Origin: Amblyornis subalaris
Taxonomy: Eukaryota > Chordata > Aves > Passeriformes > Ptilonorhynchidae
NCBI GenBank assembly: GCA_018881555.1
Contig: JACAXG010000167.1
Span: 1,457,920 to 1,521,919, forward strand
Direction: 5' to 3'
DNA length: 64,000 nt
The notes under the pieces are model-generated. The model did not search any database and was not told the DNA's origin. It was given only the letters and a program-made list of their open reading frames with translations. This document shows, one piece after another, positions 24,201 to 34,500 of this stretch; the first letter of the stretch is position 1; each line of letters opens with the position of its first letter. The translations under genes and the position numbers were made by a program.

Positions 24201-24698
24201 TAGTGACAGCTGTGGGTCTTAGGCATAGTCCCCAAGTGTTTGTGTCACCCTGCTGTGTTCCGATGAGCAAGGAAAGCATTTGCTTTCATTTCACAAACAG
24301 GGAATTGTCAGGTTCTTCAATTTTTCCAATGCCCTGCACTCATTTTAGTGTGACAGGTCAGAAATGACCCTAGAAAAATCAGCAAGTGTTAATTGGCCTC
24401 ATTTAATCTAAACTGAATTAGACAATCAGCAGGGGTGGAAGAGGGAAAGACAAATGTTATGGGTTGGGATGGAGGGGTTTGCTCCCAGTGGGAAGGAAAT
24501 GACCAGTGAGATGGGGGTCAGAAACTCTTGCCCCTTGCCTGTGTGTTTGGAATTCATCATGCCAAGCACTACTTTCCCAGGGCTCCTTTTATATTACCAG
24601 AGGCAGCTCTTTCTTGTCTCGTAAGCTCTAAGGGGCAGAGAACATCTCTCCATTCCCCACCTATGAAACGTGAAGGAACACTTCTACCACTTAATAAT

Positions 24699-24742
24699 AT
24701 AATCATAAGAGATGAACCAGGATAATCATAAGAGATGAGCCA
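24699..24742 (+). repeat. 24-bp tandem duplication
   Basis: ATAATCATAAGAGATGAACC is repeated 24 bases later with a single change (GAGCC for GAACC). It looks like a recent local slippage event. Confidence 0.85.
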
Positions 24743-27507
24743 TTTCATAACTGCCTCTGTAGCAGACAGAATTACATCTCTTATAACATCCTAGCAACAG
24801 AGCTCCTCAATCATCAGCTCTTCTCCTCACCTACAGGCATCTCACTGCCTCAGTCCTTGCTGTTTCCACATTCAGTGGGGAATCTGGGATTGTTTGTGGA
24901 GAATTTCATCTGAATACCCCAGTGAAGGAATAGCAACTTTCCAGAGGAGCATAAGAGCAAGTCCTTCAGCTGTTGCCATAAGCCAGGAGAGGAATGGAAG
25001 ACAATTTTGGACTCAGGAATTTTTTTCGTGTGAGAGTCCTATTACTCAGCCCTTGCTAAGAGCTTTGAGATGTTTGGTTTGCTGAGACAGAGGCCTTCAA
25101 AAGTTGTCCAGTCAGAGCTAATATGGGGACTGGAGCCTCTCTCTTATCTCAGGTTGGTTTTTCACTGGGATGATTGACTGCAGTGTAACTGAGAGAGGAG
25201 AAACCAGTCTCAGTCTCCTGTTCCTCAGTGCTTAAAATCCCTGTTTTGCTAAAGGATGATACCTACCCTTTCCTCCATCTTCTCTCCTTATTGTCCTCTT
25301 CTGGCTGTGTATTTCGTCTATATTCCACCACCAATTGCCAGACTTTTTCTGCTGCCTATGGGCTCTTTATTTTGTTGTTTTCTGAGTGGCTTCCTAAGTA
25401 AATTAAAAGGCCTCTATTTTATGCTCATTTTCTTTGCTCTTTCTACTGCCTTCACACCCTGCCTTCCCAGGCTCTCTCTCCCCTTGTCTCCATGACCTAC
25501 ACTCTGCTGTGCTGCATCCTAGCTCTCAAATAGACTCTGAGGCCCTCCCCTCCCTTGTTTTGTCTTAGGCCACACCTTGTTTTCCTTCTGTTATTCACAT
25601 AACTTGACATTTCTTGCTGGCTGCCTATTGCACATCTCCTCCTTCCACGCTGTCCAGCCTCCCCATGCCCACTGCTTCTCTGGCACCTTATTCCTTCATC
25701 TATGGGGAGAAACCTGAGTTCCTCTTCACCAGATCCTCCTTCCCTTCCTCTTTGCTGATCCTATAACCACACGGCGAGTCTGGTTCACTTGGACCTGCGT
25801 TCTCTCCATGTGATGTAGGGAGTTGACTGTTCTGGCAGTTCTTGCGTTTCTTTTCCTTCCTGGAACTGATGCAGAGAAGGATGAACACAGAAATGTCAGC
25901 AGGGAGTCCTGGAGGCAGCACCTTATACTCTTCAGAGTGGAAGAGGTGACTTGGGAGGGAGGAATTGGACTGAAATCTACCAATTTATAAGTGCAAAAAA
26001 AAATAAATCTGAACATTAAGATAGATTTTATTTAGCTGTAATTTATTTTGGAAGCAACATCTACACTGTACAGAGCACAACAGCTCAGAAAGAGTTGATA
26101 TAGCTTTGCATGAATATTGCATGAAGCTTTGTGTGCAAACACATACAAGGCACAGAGCTATATGCAAAACCTGGCTACAAAGGGTGAAGGAAAATGTGGA
26201 AGCCTCTGCTTCCGTATCTGGAGAGCTTCTGGCACCCTTGGAAAAGTAACTGCATTGCAATACAGGTTTCAGCATAAACATGCTCAGGGATGCTGTGAGC
26301 CAAGATCCAGGAGGGAAAGCCATGGAGAGGATTTTTATATCAGCAGGGGTGGCCAAAATGTTGTGGGGAAGGGGTTGAACCTAATTCTGCGCCTTTTGTG
26401 GACCCTGATACATTAAATGAGTAGGGAGACAGTGGTCCAGTATGTGATTTCTTTTTATTTCCAGTTTTGCTTAGCAGCCTCAGGTGAGCTGGGATAATCT
26501 CGAGATCCTTCAAAAAGTCACTCCCAATGCAAACTAAAAGATGACCATAGATGCCTTGCACTGACACTGATGTGGGCTGAAGTAGCTCTGGGAAGAGATC
26601 AAAAGCAAAAAATAACAGTGTTGGCTTTAGCTTCAGCCATCCTGTGAGCACGTGCCCTCACCTACATCTGGGCCAGGACTTGGGAGGGACTAACAGATTG
26701 TTATAAGCTGCAAGAGGAAATGGATTTCTGTTTTTTGAAAGCACTTTACAGCAGCTTAAGAAGACTGTGCAGTAAGGATTTTTCAGCTGTGGGCTCTCAG
26801 GACAAGGACCAACCAGGTAAAGTAGGTGTATGGCACACCACTGTGTCTCGTGTGCTGCAAACAGCATGGGAACGGGGAGACAAATTTCATCTGAGACCTT
26901 TCAGTACCACAAACACTCAGAATTTTCTGAGGAACAGAGGGATAGTGGAAAAGAGCATTTCATAATGGTCATCATGTCCATGAGAGCTGCTGTACGGTNG
27001 GCTCACATCTTCCCAAACAAACCGTATATTGTGAAGGACTCCCTCAATGCCTGTTTCTTCGTCTTCCATTTCCCCCCTTAGTATGTCTGCGACTCAACGT
27101 TTGCTCTATTTTCAAACCAACATTTTTCTTTTTTTTTTCCTTCAGCATCTGCATTCCACCCCCCGCCTCTTTCCACCACATGCCCATTGAAAACCTAATT
27201 GCAGATCCCTTGCTGCAATTAGTCTACATGCTGCTGCAAAGTTCACTTCATTATGGCTATTTTTGACTGGTTAACTCCAACAGGCTTTGAAGCATCACCT
27301 CAGCGGTGCTTTGATCCCGCTGCCCTTGCCGTGGTCAGCACCCCAGTGCAAGGCCTTCCATGTTCTCCTCTGCTTTCCACTTTTCCCTGCTGTCCCCTTA
27401 CACCCTCACCTCTCCATCCCAGGATTTTTTTTCCCCGGATGCATCTTTTATGCTCCTGTTTTGGATGTGCTGGTCTGTATGAGCAGCGTTTGGCTTTAAA
27501 CTGACAG

Positions 27508-27755
27508 AGGGCAGGTTTAGATTAGATATTATGAAAAAAAATTCTTCCCTGTTAGGGTGGTAAGGCGCAGGTTGCCCAGAAAAGCTGCGGCTGCCACTTC
27601 GCTGGAAGTGTTCAAGGTCAGACTGGATGGTGGGCTTGGAGCAACCTAGTCTGGTGGAAGGTGTCCCTGCCCATGGCAGGGGGCTGGANCTGGATGATCA
27701 TCTTTAAGATCCCTTCCAACCCACACCGTTCTGTGATTCTATAATAATAATAATT
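27508..27755 (+). mobile_element. CR1 LINE 3' end abutting the DACT1 promoter
   Basis: It runs from GCAGGTTTAGATTAGATATT through GGGCTTGGAGCAACCTAGTC and GTGTCCCTGCCCATGGCAGG to CCGTTCTGTGATTCTATAAT, then an ATA-repeat tail. The element ends about 430 bases before the DACT1 ATG and directly borders the CpG island, in the same orientation as the gene. Confidence 0.92.
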
Positions 27756-27901
27756 CCGTCCCCATGCCATGATGGTCCGTGACTACACCGTGCAGAGCTC
27801 CGGAGGTCACGGGTGGAGTTTTTGAGAAGGTCAGCGGTTCGCACCCCCGCGCCCCCACCCCACCCTCCCGCACCTCGCCGCGGCGAGCGGACGACGGAGG
27901 T

Positions 27902-27938
27902 GAGAGGAGGAGAAGGAGGAAGAAGAGAAGAAGGAGAA
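27902..27938 (+). repeat. 37-nt uninterrupted polypurine tract
   Basis: Only A and G occur for 37 bases in the DACT1 upstream region, mostly GGAGGA, GAAGA and similar words. Such tracts near promoters can form triplex or R-loop structures and are often nucleosome-poor. That role is inferred from the base composition only. Confidence 0.8.
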
Positions 27939-27990
27939 CGACCGCGGGCGTGGAGGCACCGCCGGGCGGGGAGGAAGGCGGAGGGGAAGG

Positions 27991-28023
27991 AGGGATGGAG
28001 GAGGGATGGAGGAGGGATGGAGG
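27991..28023 (+). repeat. Three 11-bp repeats (AGGGATGGAGG)
   Basis: AGGGATGGAGG occurs three times in a row. Because the period is 11, the three ATGs (27995, 28006, 28017) fall in three different reading frames. The one at 28017 is in frame with DACT1. All have G at -3 and G at +4, a strong initiation context. Confidence 0.85.
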
Positions 28024-28188
28024 CGGGCGGTGGGCGGGCGCGGGGCGGCGGCAGCCGGGGAGGGAGCCGGGCGCCCCGCGGAGCATTCGCGACCGGCGGC
28101 GGCGGCGGCGGCGGCAGCAGCGCGGGGCTCGGCGCGGTGCCCCCGCGGGCAGGGCTGGCAGCGGCGGCCGCCCCCTCCCCGGCGATGA
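28006..28188 (+). CDS. Possible uORF overlapping the DACT1 start (60 codons)
   Basis: An ATG in strong context (G at -3 and +4) opens a 60-codon frame of low-complexity Arg/Ala/Gly residues. Its TGA uses the last two bases of the DACT1 ATG plus the next A (ATGA, 28185-28188). If the transcript starts upstream of 28006, ribosomes ending here could reinitiate on DACT1, or initiation could be damped. There is no sign that the peptide itself is conserved, and the GC-rich composition makes open frames common here, so this is a regulatory candidate rather than a gene. Confidence 0.3.
   Translation: MEEGWRRAVGGRGAAAAGEGAGRPAEHSRPAAAAAAAAARGSARCPRGQGWQRRPPPPRR
28094..28114 (+). repeat. (CGG)7 microsatellite in DACT1 5' region
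   Basis: Seven CGG triplets are followed by CAGCAG, 70 bases before the DACT1 ATG. CGG runs in 5' UTRs tend to vary in length and can slow scanning. The number here is modest. Confidence 0.85.
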
Positions 28189-28541
28189 AGGCGAGCCCCG
28201 TGGCGAGCGCCGCGGCGGCGGCGGGGCCGGGGCCGGCGGCGGGGGGACCCGCGGGGGCGCCGCGGGAGCCCGATGCGCGCTGGCGGGAGAAGGGCGAAGC
28301 GGAGGCGGAGCGGCAGCGCACCCGGGAGCGGCTGGAGGCCACGCTGGCCGGGCTGGGCGAGCTGGAGTACCTGCGGCAGCGGCAGGAGCTGCTGGTGAAG
28401 AGCCTCCTGCTGCGGCGGCCGGCGGGCGCGGGGCCCGGGGCGCAGGGCGGCCGCGGGGAGCCGCCGGGAGAGGGGCCGCCGCCGCGCAGCCTGGAGGAGA
28501 AGTTCCTGGAGGAGAACATCCTCCTCCTGCGGAGGCAGCTG
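28185..28541 (+). CDS. DACT1: DACT1 coding exon 1 (residues 1-119)
   Basis: The exon encodes 119 residues and ends in phase 0 after RRQL, followed by the donor GTGAGC. The start at 28185 was chosen because MKASP aligns with human MKPSP. It has G at -3, and the conserved [16 protein letters not shown] block begins about 33 residues in. An Ala run (residues 9-13) and Gly/Pro-rich linkers are bird-specific filler between conserved blocks. The frame stays open upstream to an ATG at 28017 and beyond, so an N-terminally extended form cannot be excluded from sequence alone. The exon is extremely GC-rich and lies in the CpG island. Such exons are often missing from avian assemblies; here it appears complete and free of N. 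Confidence 0.95.
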
Positions 28542-31500
28542 GTGAGCGGGGGCGGGGGGCGCCGCGGGATGCGAGCGGCGAACGCCGGGGGATGCGGGCG
28601 GGGAGCGCCGGGGGATGCGCTCCCGTTCGGTCCCCGCGTGTCGGTGTGAGCCGCGGGTCCTGCCCGCGGAGGGGCGAGAAAGGAGCGGGGAACCCCGAAG
28701 GGGAGCGCCCCCGCCCCGCTGTCAGCCCGGCACGGCGCGCAGGTGAGGCGGCGGGCCGGTGACAGCTCGGCGGTGGACGGGTCCTGCCGGCGTTTTGCCG
28801 GTGGCCGCACAGTTCCCGTCGGTTCCCGGAGCCGGGCCGGCGGTCCCACTTCCATTCATGGCAAGAGAGGCGCCGCCGTTGCCATGAATGGAAGTTGGGA
28901 GCCGGCTCCCGGGTCCCGGCCCAGAGAGGAGGCAGCGAGCGCTCGGGCACCGGCAGGATCGGGTCCGTAAAGAAGGGATGCTTTTGTTGGAGGACGCGCT
29001 TTGGACCTGGTGTGGGAAGAGATGGAGGGCGGCATGAAGCCGCAGATCATTTTTCAATGAAAATAGCGTACAGCTGTGCCTGGCGCTCTTTGTGCGCGGC
29101 TCAGCATTTGCTTTCACCCAGGGAGAAGTTGGATTGCGTGATTTATTTCCCTGTTTTTTTTTCTTTTCCCCACCCCCCGTCTTTCCTCCTTTTTTTTTTT
29201 TCTTATTAGCCATTTGATTTAGTTAAGTTAGGATGATTTCCCTCTTTAAAAGATAAAAATAAATGGTTTTTCTGCTGAGAAGGGGCTGGCTGCCGGCCGA
29301 GAGCCGTAGTGAAGGAGCAGGGAATCATTACTCAAAAAAAAAAAAAAAAGAAAGAAAAGAAAAAGACCAGAAAAAGCCGGGGATTTGTGGTAGCACTTTA
29401 ATTTGTGCACTTGACATTGCAGATTGGAACCAGATGCGGTGCTGGCTGGGGGAGGGGGCGCTGGTGGCAGTAGGTGGCGCAGCGAAGTCATCCCTTGAAC
29501 CCATCACCTTCCCCAGTCTGGCTGCCAGCCAGCCCCGGCTCCCGCAGGAACGAGGGAGAAGACTTGGGATTGCCCCTTTGGTTCTCCAGAGGATGGTCTT
29601 AAACGCCAGCACATCTTCAACCAGTGCTTGCCGGTGCTTTTGGCATTTGCTCTCCCTCTGCCCCAGGCTAGGCTGGATGGGGCTCTGAGCAACCTGGTCT
29701 AGTGGAAGGTGTCCCTGCCCATGGAAGGGAGGTTGGAACGAGATTATCTTTGAGGTTCCTTCCAACCCAAACCACTCTGTGATTCTATGACTGGCCCGCT
29801 CCGTGGAAAAGATTGTCCTGGATTTAATGGGTTTAGACCTAGTCCAGCTGTGAGCATCAAAACTCATTGCAATGAATGTATCAGAGCACCCCTGGGTGCC
29901 GATCAAACGATGCACTCAGAGAAACAAAAGTGGATGAACCTTCCTCCTGCCTCCTCCACTTTCCCCAAAGCCAGAGCAATTAAAGGGTATGAAGCTGAAC
30001 AGATGATGGATAAGCAACATTATAATACACAGGGGGAAACTGATTGCGTTGACCGTGGGTTAATGAGTGCCTTGCAAAATCATTTCTTATTGCTTATTTT
30101 ATGCCATCAAATTACCTTCATAAATAGCCTTAAAATTCATCTCGCAGCAATTTCATACAATTATAATGGGAGAAGAGGAAGAATTACTCTTCCTTCCTGC
30201 TGCACTGCAAAACTAATAAAAGGGCTGTGATCCCAGCCCTGGGAATCTTGCTCTCTGGATGGTAGTCTCTAAGCTCATAATGTGCAGCAGAACAAGGCGG
30301 TTCCCACACTACAGGCACTTGTTGGCAGAGCTGTTTGGTGCCATTGTGTGAGCAGATGTGGTCTTTGACTAACACCACTGTGGTGCTGAACGTGCCCTGT
30401 TAGGCTGGCACGGCCGTCCTTGCCCGCTCCATGTGCACAGGTCTGGTTTGGCCATATCACACAATCCAGCTTTGTTCTTCCAGCTGTGGTCAGCACAGCG
30501 TGCTGCTCCTCCTGGATTGTGGAACACGCTCCTCATGCAGAACTGGCTGGAACAGGCTGGGATGAAGTGCCTGTATAATTCTTCACTTCAGTATCTATCC
30601 AGAGCATCCATCTAAAATTTCAGGGCTTTGTTCAGTTTTTTTTTTTATAAGAGAATATTAACAGGATATTTCACAAGGCTTNGAGAAATCTGCAGGTCTT
30701 TGGGACCCCTTCATATCTGCCCCACCGCAGGACCTGATGTTCTTTGTCCTCTTCTTTTCCAGAACTGCTTGAGGAGGAGGGATGCCGGGTTATTAAATCA
30801 GTTACAAGAGCTGGATAAGCAAATAAGCGATCTCCGCCTGGACGTGGAAAAAACGACAGATGAACACCTAGAGACAGACAGTCGTCCAAGTTCAGGTAAG
30901 GGCTCGGCAAAGTGCAGCCTCCCTTGGTACCTGGAATTGAACTGGCTGTAGATTTTAGTGCTGTAGTTTTCAGTACTACAACAGTAAATGTCTACAGCTC
31001 GTTCACACTCGGGTAATTAATTCCTACTAACAGAGTTCACCTACCACTGGAAAGGCTGCTGTTTGTGGACAACACATTCAGAGGAGTATTTCAAGCTTAA
31101 TTAGATTTTTAGTGTTTGGGGCATTTGTTTCTTCAAGGCCACCCTCAAATTAGTTCAAATTGTCCTGTATATTAGGAAGGAGGCTGCAGGAAAAATGGTG
31201 AAAAGGAAGCACCACCATCAGGAGGAAGATATCAGAAGTGATCATACAGCCAGAAAGGAACATGGAATCAAACAATTTCATCCCCCATATATTGAATTTC
31301 ATCTCATTCTAACTGTGTTGAAGCCAGTAAGTGGTATTTAACTATGGGGAGCCTTTCCTAGAGGCCTCTAGACTTGCTCTGAAGACACTAAAAAGTGGAG
31401 AATCCTCCAGGTTGCAATTGTTAAAGCCATTGCTGATTTCTAGTCTGAATCTGACTTGTACCAGCACTGATTTTTTTACATCCTTTTCTCCCCTAAAGAA

Positions 31501-34500
31501 AGGTCTTTTCTAATACTCAGCTTTTCCTCCTCTTGGAGGTGGTGTACAGCATAATTCCTGGCTTTTATTTGATGAGCTAAACAGGTCAAGTTCTTGAAGT
31601 CATTCATTTTAAGGCATTTTTCCAAGCTCCTAAATAGCTTGATGGCCCCTTTCCAGTTTTTTAGCTTTGTTTTAAGCGTGCTGGATTCAAGGACTGGGCT
31701 CACCGTTCCAATGTTTCTTACCAGGGCTGTGTAGACTGCTGGAGTCATTTCCCTGCTGCTCTTCATTAGGCTCTTTGTACATCCAACAATCTCGTTAGCT
31801 TTTTTTGCCATATCATTAAGCTTGATTGAGCTGCCTTTCCACGCTGACTAAGCCCTTTCCAGGATTATTGTTTTCCAGGATGCATCCCCATTCTGCAGGC
31901 ATGCTCTGCATTCCTTATTCCTAAATGAACAATTTAAATTTTGGTCGTGGTGTGTCATTTTTTCCAGAGTGGTCCCAGTTTACCAGGAAATTAAATTTGA
32001 TGTGTCTGCACATTTATTTGCCATTTTTCTTCTTTCCTGTCGTCCACAAATGTTATGTTTAACTCCAGAACTTTGAGGAAAGTAATGGATAGCGTTGGGC
32101 CCAACACTTTCATAGTTAAGTAATAGTTGGAGAGTCTGTCTTGGAAGTATAACACACTATTAAATGAGTGAGCTGCCAAACACAGCCTGGATCCTGGTTG
32201 CTAAAATCTGAAAATCCCTGTAAGGGTTAAAACCCCAACCCTTGTAAAGTTAAAAAAAATTCCATATGCTAAGATAAGTTCTGCTGGTTTAAGTNCTTTA
32301 CTTTTAAACAAAATCCTTCATGGCAATAAGGATATTGCTAAATTGTGGACTGTTTTTGGGGTGACTGAATGAAATCCCATAACTACTTGCATTAGAGTAA
32401 GCCAACTCAAACACCAGCTTGACTGCCTTTCTAGGGACACAAATAGTAACTTTGTGTAGACATAACTAATATAAATCCAAACTCTTATTTTTATAGGGTT
32501 TTATGAGCTGAGTGATGGAGCTTCTGGATCGCTTTCCAATTCATCTAACTCTGTCTTCAGTGAGTGTTTATCCAGTTGCCATTCTAGCACTTGCTTTTGC
32601 AGCCCTTTGGAGGCAACACTGAATATCTCAGATGGACGCCCTAAATCTGCAGGTATAGTAAAAGCAGGTCGAATACATCATACTCCAGGAGGTGGCTTTG
32701 GCTTTGGAATTACTGCCTCAGGAGTACCTGGGTTGGATTAACCCTTCTTCCTTTCATGTGACATTTTATGCTCTGAAAAGATTCCAGTGCCTCTCACGTA
32801 CATGGGTCACAAGGCAGGACTGTTTGCCCTCCCCTGGCCCAGCCTTACACATGAATATGTCACTCTAAACACATGAAAATGGCATGTGAAGATAGGACAG
32901 CTGCTCTACCCAGCAGAGGGCAGTGGTACCTGTACACAGAAACACATCAGTCAGCTGATTTCTCATGGTTTCCTTTAGAAAAGCATTTTTAGTAAATAGC
33001 AATAATTAACGATAGCTCTTAGCCATGTCCTCCTTAAAGTCACAGAGTAGGGAGCTAGCTACAGGTTTTAGGGGGTGAGGGCACATGTCAGTCTGTGTTT
33101 AGNAGTCATTTTGTCAATGCTGATGGTTCTCAACCCCCAGGTGACCATGGTTAGGTGTGTCCTGCATTTGTATAATATAGACAAATAGCCATCATGAACG
33201 GGACAGATATATTTTGTCTCTTTGGCAGAGAGCTGTGGCCTTTCCTTGGACACCAGGCTGAAGATGCAAGCCTTGATCTGAGGGATGGTTCAATAGGAAG
33301 GCCTCCTCTGTTGTCCAGAAAGGACACTTCAGTAGGACTGTTGTGATCAAGTTTTATTGGCTGCAGACATATTCAAAAGCTCATTCTGGGTTGAGGAGGG
33401 TGATTCCAACCACAGGATTTCCAATTTGCGTTCTGCTCTTTAGGGTTAACTTACAGTGATTTGTTGTGAATTAAGGACAGAATAATTCATGCTCTTCTAT
33501 TTCTGAACTGGGAAAACACAGCCTGGGATACATTCATTCTGAGATGCTGACAAGTCCTCTAAGTTATCCTGTGAGCAGCTTGCGGTAATTTAGTGCTCCC
33601 TGTTGGAAGGTACATGTGATCTTCATGGGCCATATGTTAAAAAAAAAACCCCACACAAGGAATTCCAGCTGATTGCATTGCTATTTTTACTGTATACACC
33701 ATGAAAACCTAAACCTCTCATTATTCATACAGTCTCACTTTCAGGGATGAAATTTCACAAACAGACAAGTTTCAAAGAAATCTTTTTGTCAACATTTCCT
33801 GAAGCCGACATAGAATTTAGGAAATGTGGGAAAACTGTGAGGTGATCTGGAGGAAGTTTCTGCTCTTAACTTCCCTGTTCTTCCTCTCCTGCTCACACAG
33901 GAACAACATCTCTGTCAGCTGAGTTCATCAGCNCCCATGAGACCTCTTTGAAATAAGGCTTAGATAAGTGATGAGCACTGAGCATTCAAATGGGAGTACC
34001 CTGGCTGAAGTTTCCAGCCCAAGGGTAGAAAACAGGACTGGCAGAGGATCATTTAGATTGTACCCCTACCCAAGAAGACTAGGGCAACTTAAGCTTAAGA
34101 AAATAATAATCTTAGGTGCTNGTGTGGAAGCCCTGCTCTTAAGGTCTCTTACCTCCCTGCTAAGTGCCTTAGCCATTAAATCTGACTCATGCACCTTGAA
34201 ATGCACTGGATTTCTCTGGCAGAACTCTCTTTGCAGAGCCAAGGCTAGGATGTCAGCTGGATTGACCTGCACTCCTTGTACTTGTGTGAAAACATGAGCC
34301 TGTTTCCAATTCTTTAACTCCTTATCACTCAAAAGGAGCATCTGTTACTATTATTAGCATTGCTAAAAATATTATGATAATAATAGTAGTAACACTAATA
34401 AAAACAACAATAAAATTAAATCTGGATTTTTTCCTGACCCAAGATATGCTTGAAAGAACCTGGAAGTGAAATTTGTCAATAAGCTACAAGAACTAATTGT

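Larger units (their letters stand above)
22741..27507. other. Intergenic sequence, no gene recognised
   Basis: This is unique sequence with no recognisable coding family. It contains the AT-rich block at 24040-24200 and a 24-bp tandem duplication at 24699-24742. Confidence 0.6.
27780..28184 (+). promoter_or_regulatory. DACT1: DACT1 promoter / 5' UTR in a CpG island
   Basis: CpG density rises sharply just after the CR1 tail (about 27755) and stays high through exon 1 into intron 1 (about 28960). Between 28021 and 28060 there are several GGGCGG-type GC boxes. I see no convincing TATA box except the TATAATAATAAT-like tail of the CR1 at 27738-27755. The block also holds a 37-nt pure purine tract (27902-27938), three 11-bp repeats with ATGs (27991-28023) and seven CGG units (28094-28114). 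A GC-box, TATA-less promoter is typical of developmental genes. The transcription start cannot be placed from sequence alone; by analogy with a human 5' UTR of a few hundred bases it should lie in this interval. Confidence 0.75.
28542..30762 (+). other. DACT1: DACT1 intron 1
   Basis: This is a 2221-bp GT-AG intron. The first 420 bases continue the CpG island. It contains the hairpin at 28836-28906, A-rich and T-rich runs near 29150-29210 and 29333-29350, a plus-strand CR1 3' fragment (29672-29790), and an AT-rich, low-repeat block at about 29980-30185 that could be a regulatory element. I see no additional exon with convincing coding content. Confidence 0.9.

Noticed and set aside
27779..28762. 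327-codon plus-strand frame overlapping DACT1 exon 1 in another frame
   Set aside because: It is Gly/Arg/Ala low complexity, reads through the exon 1 donor into the intron, and is explained by GC content.
27704..28950. Overlapping 383- and 403-codon minus-strand frames over the CpG island
   Set aside because: They are Pro/Ala/Arg-rich products of very GC-rich DNA, run through the CR1 tail, and show no recognisable motif.
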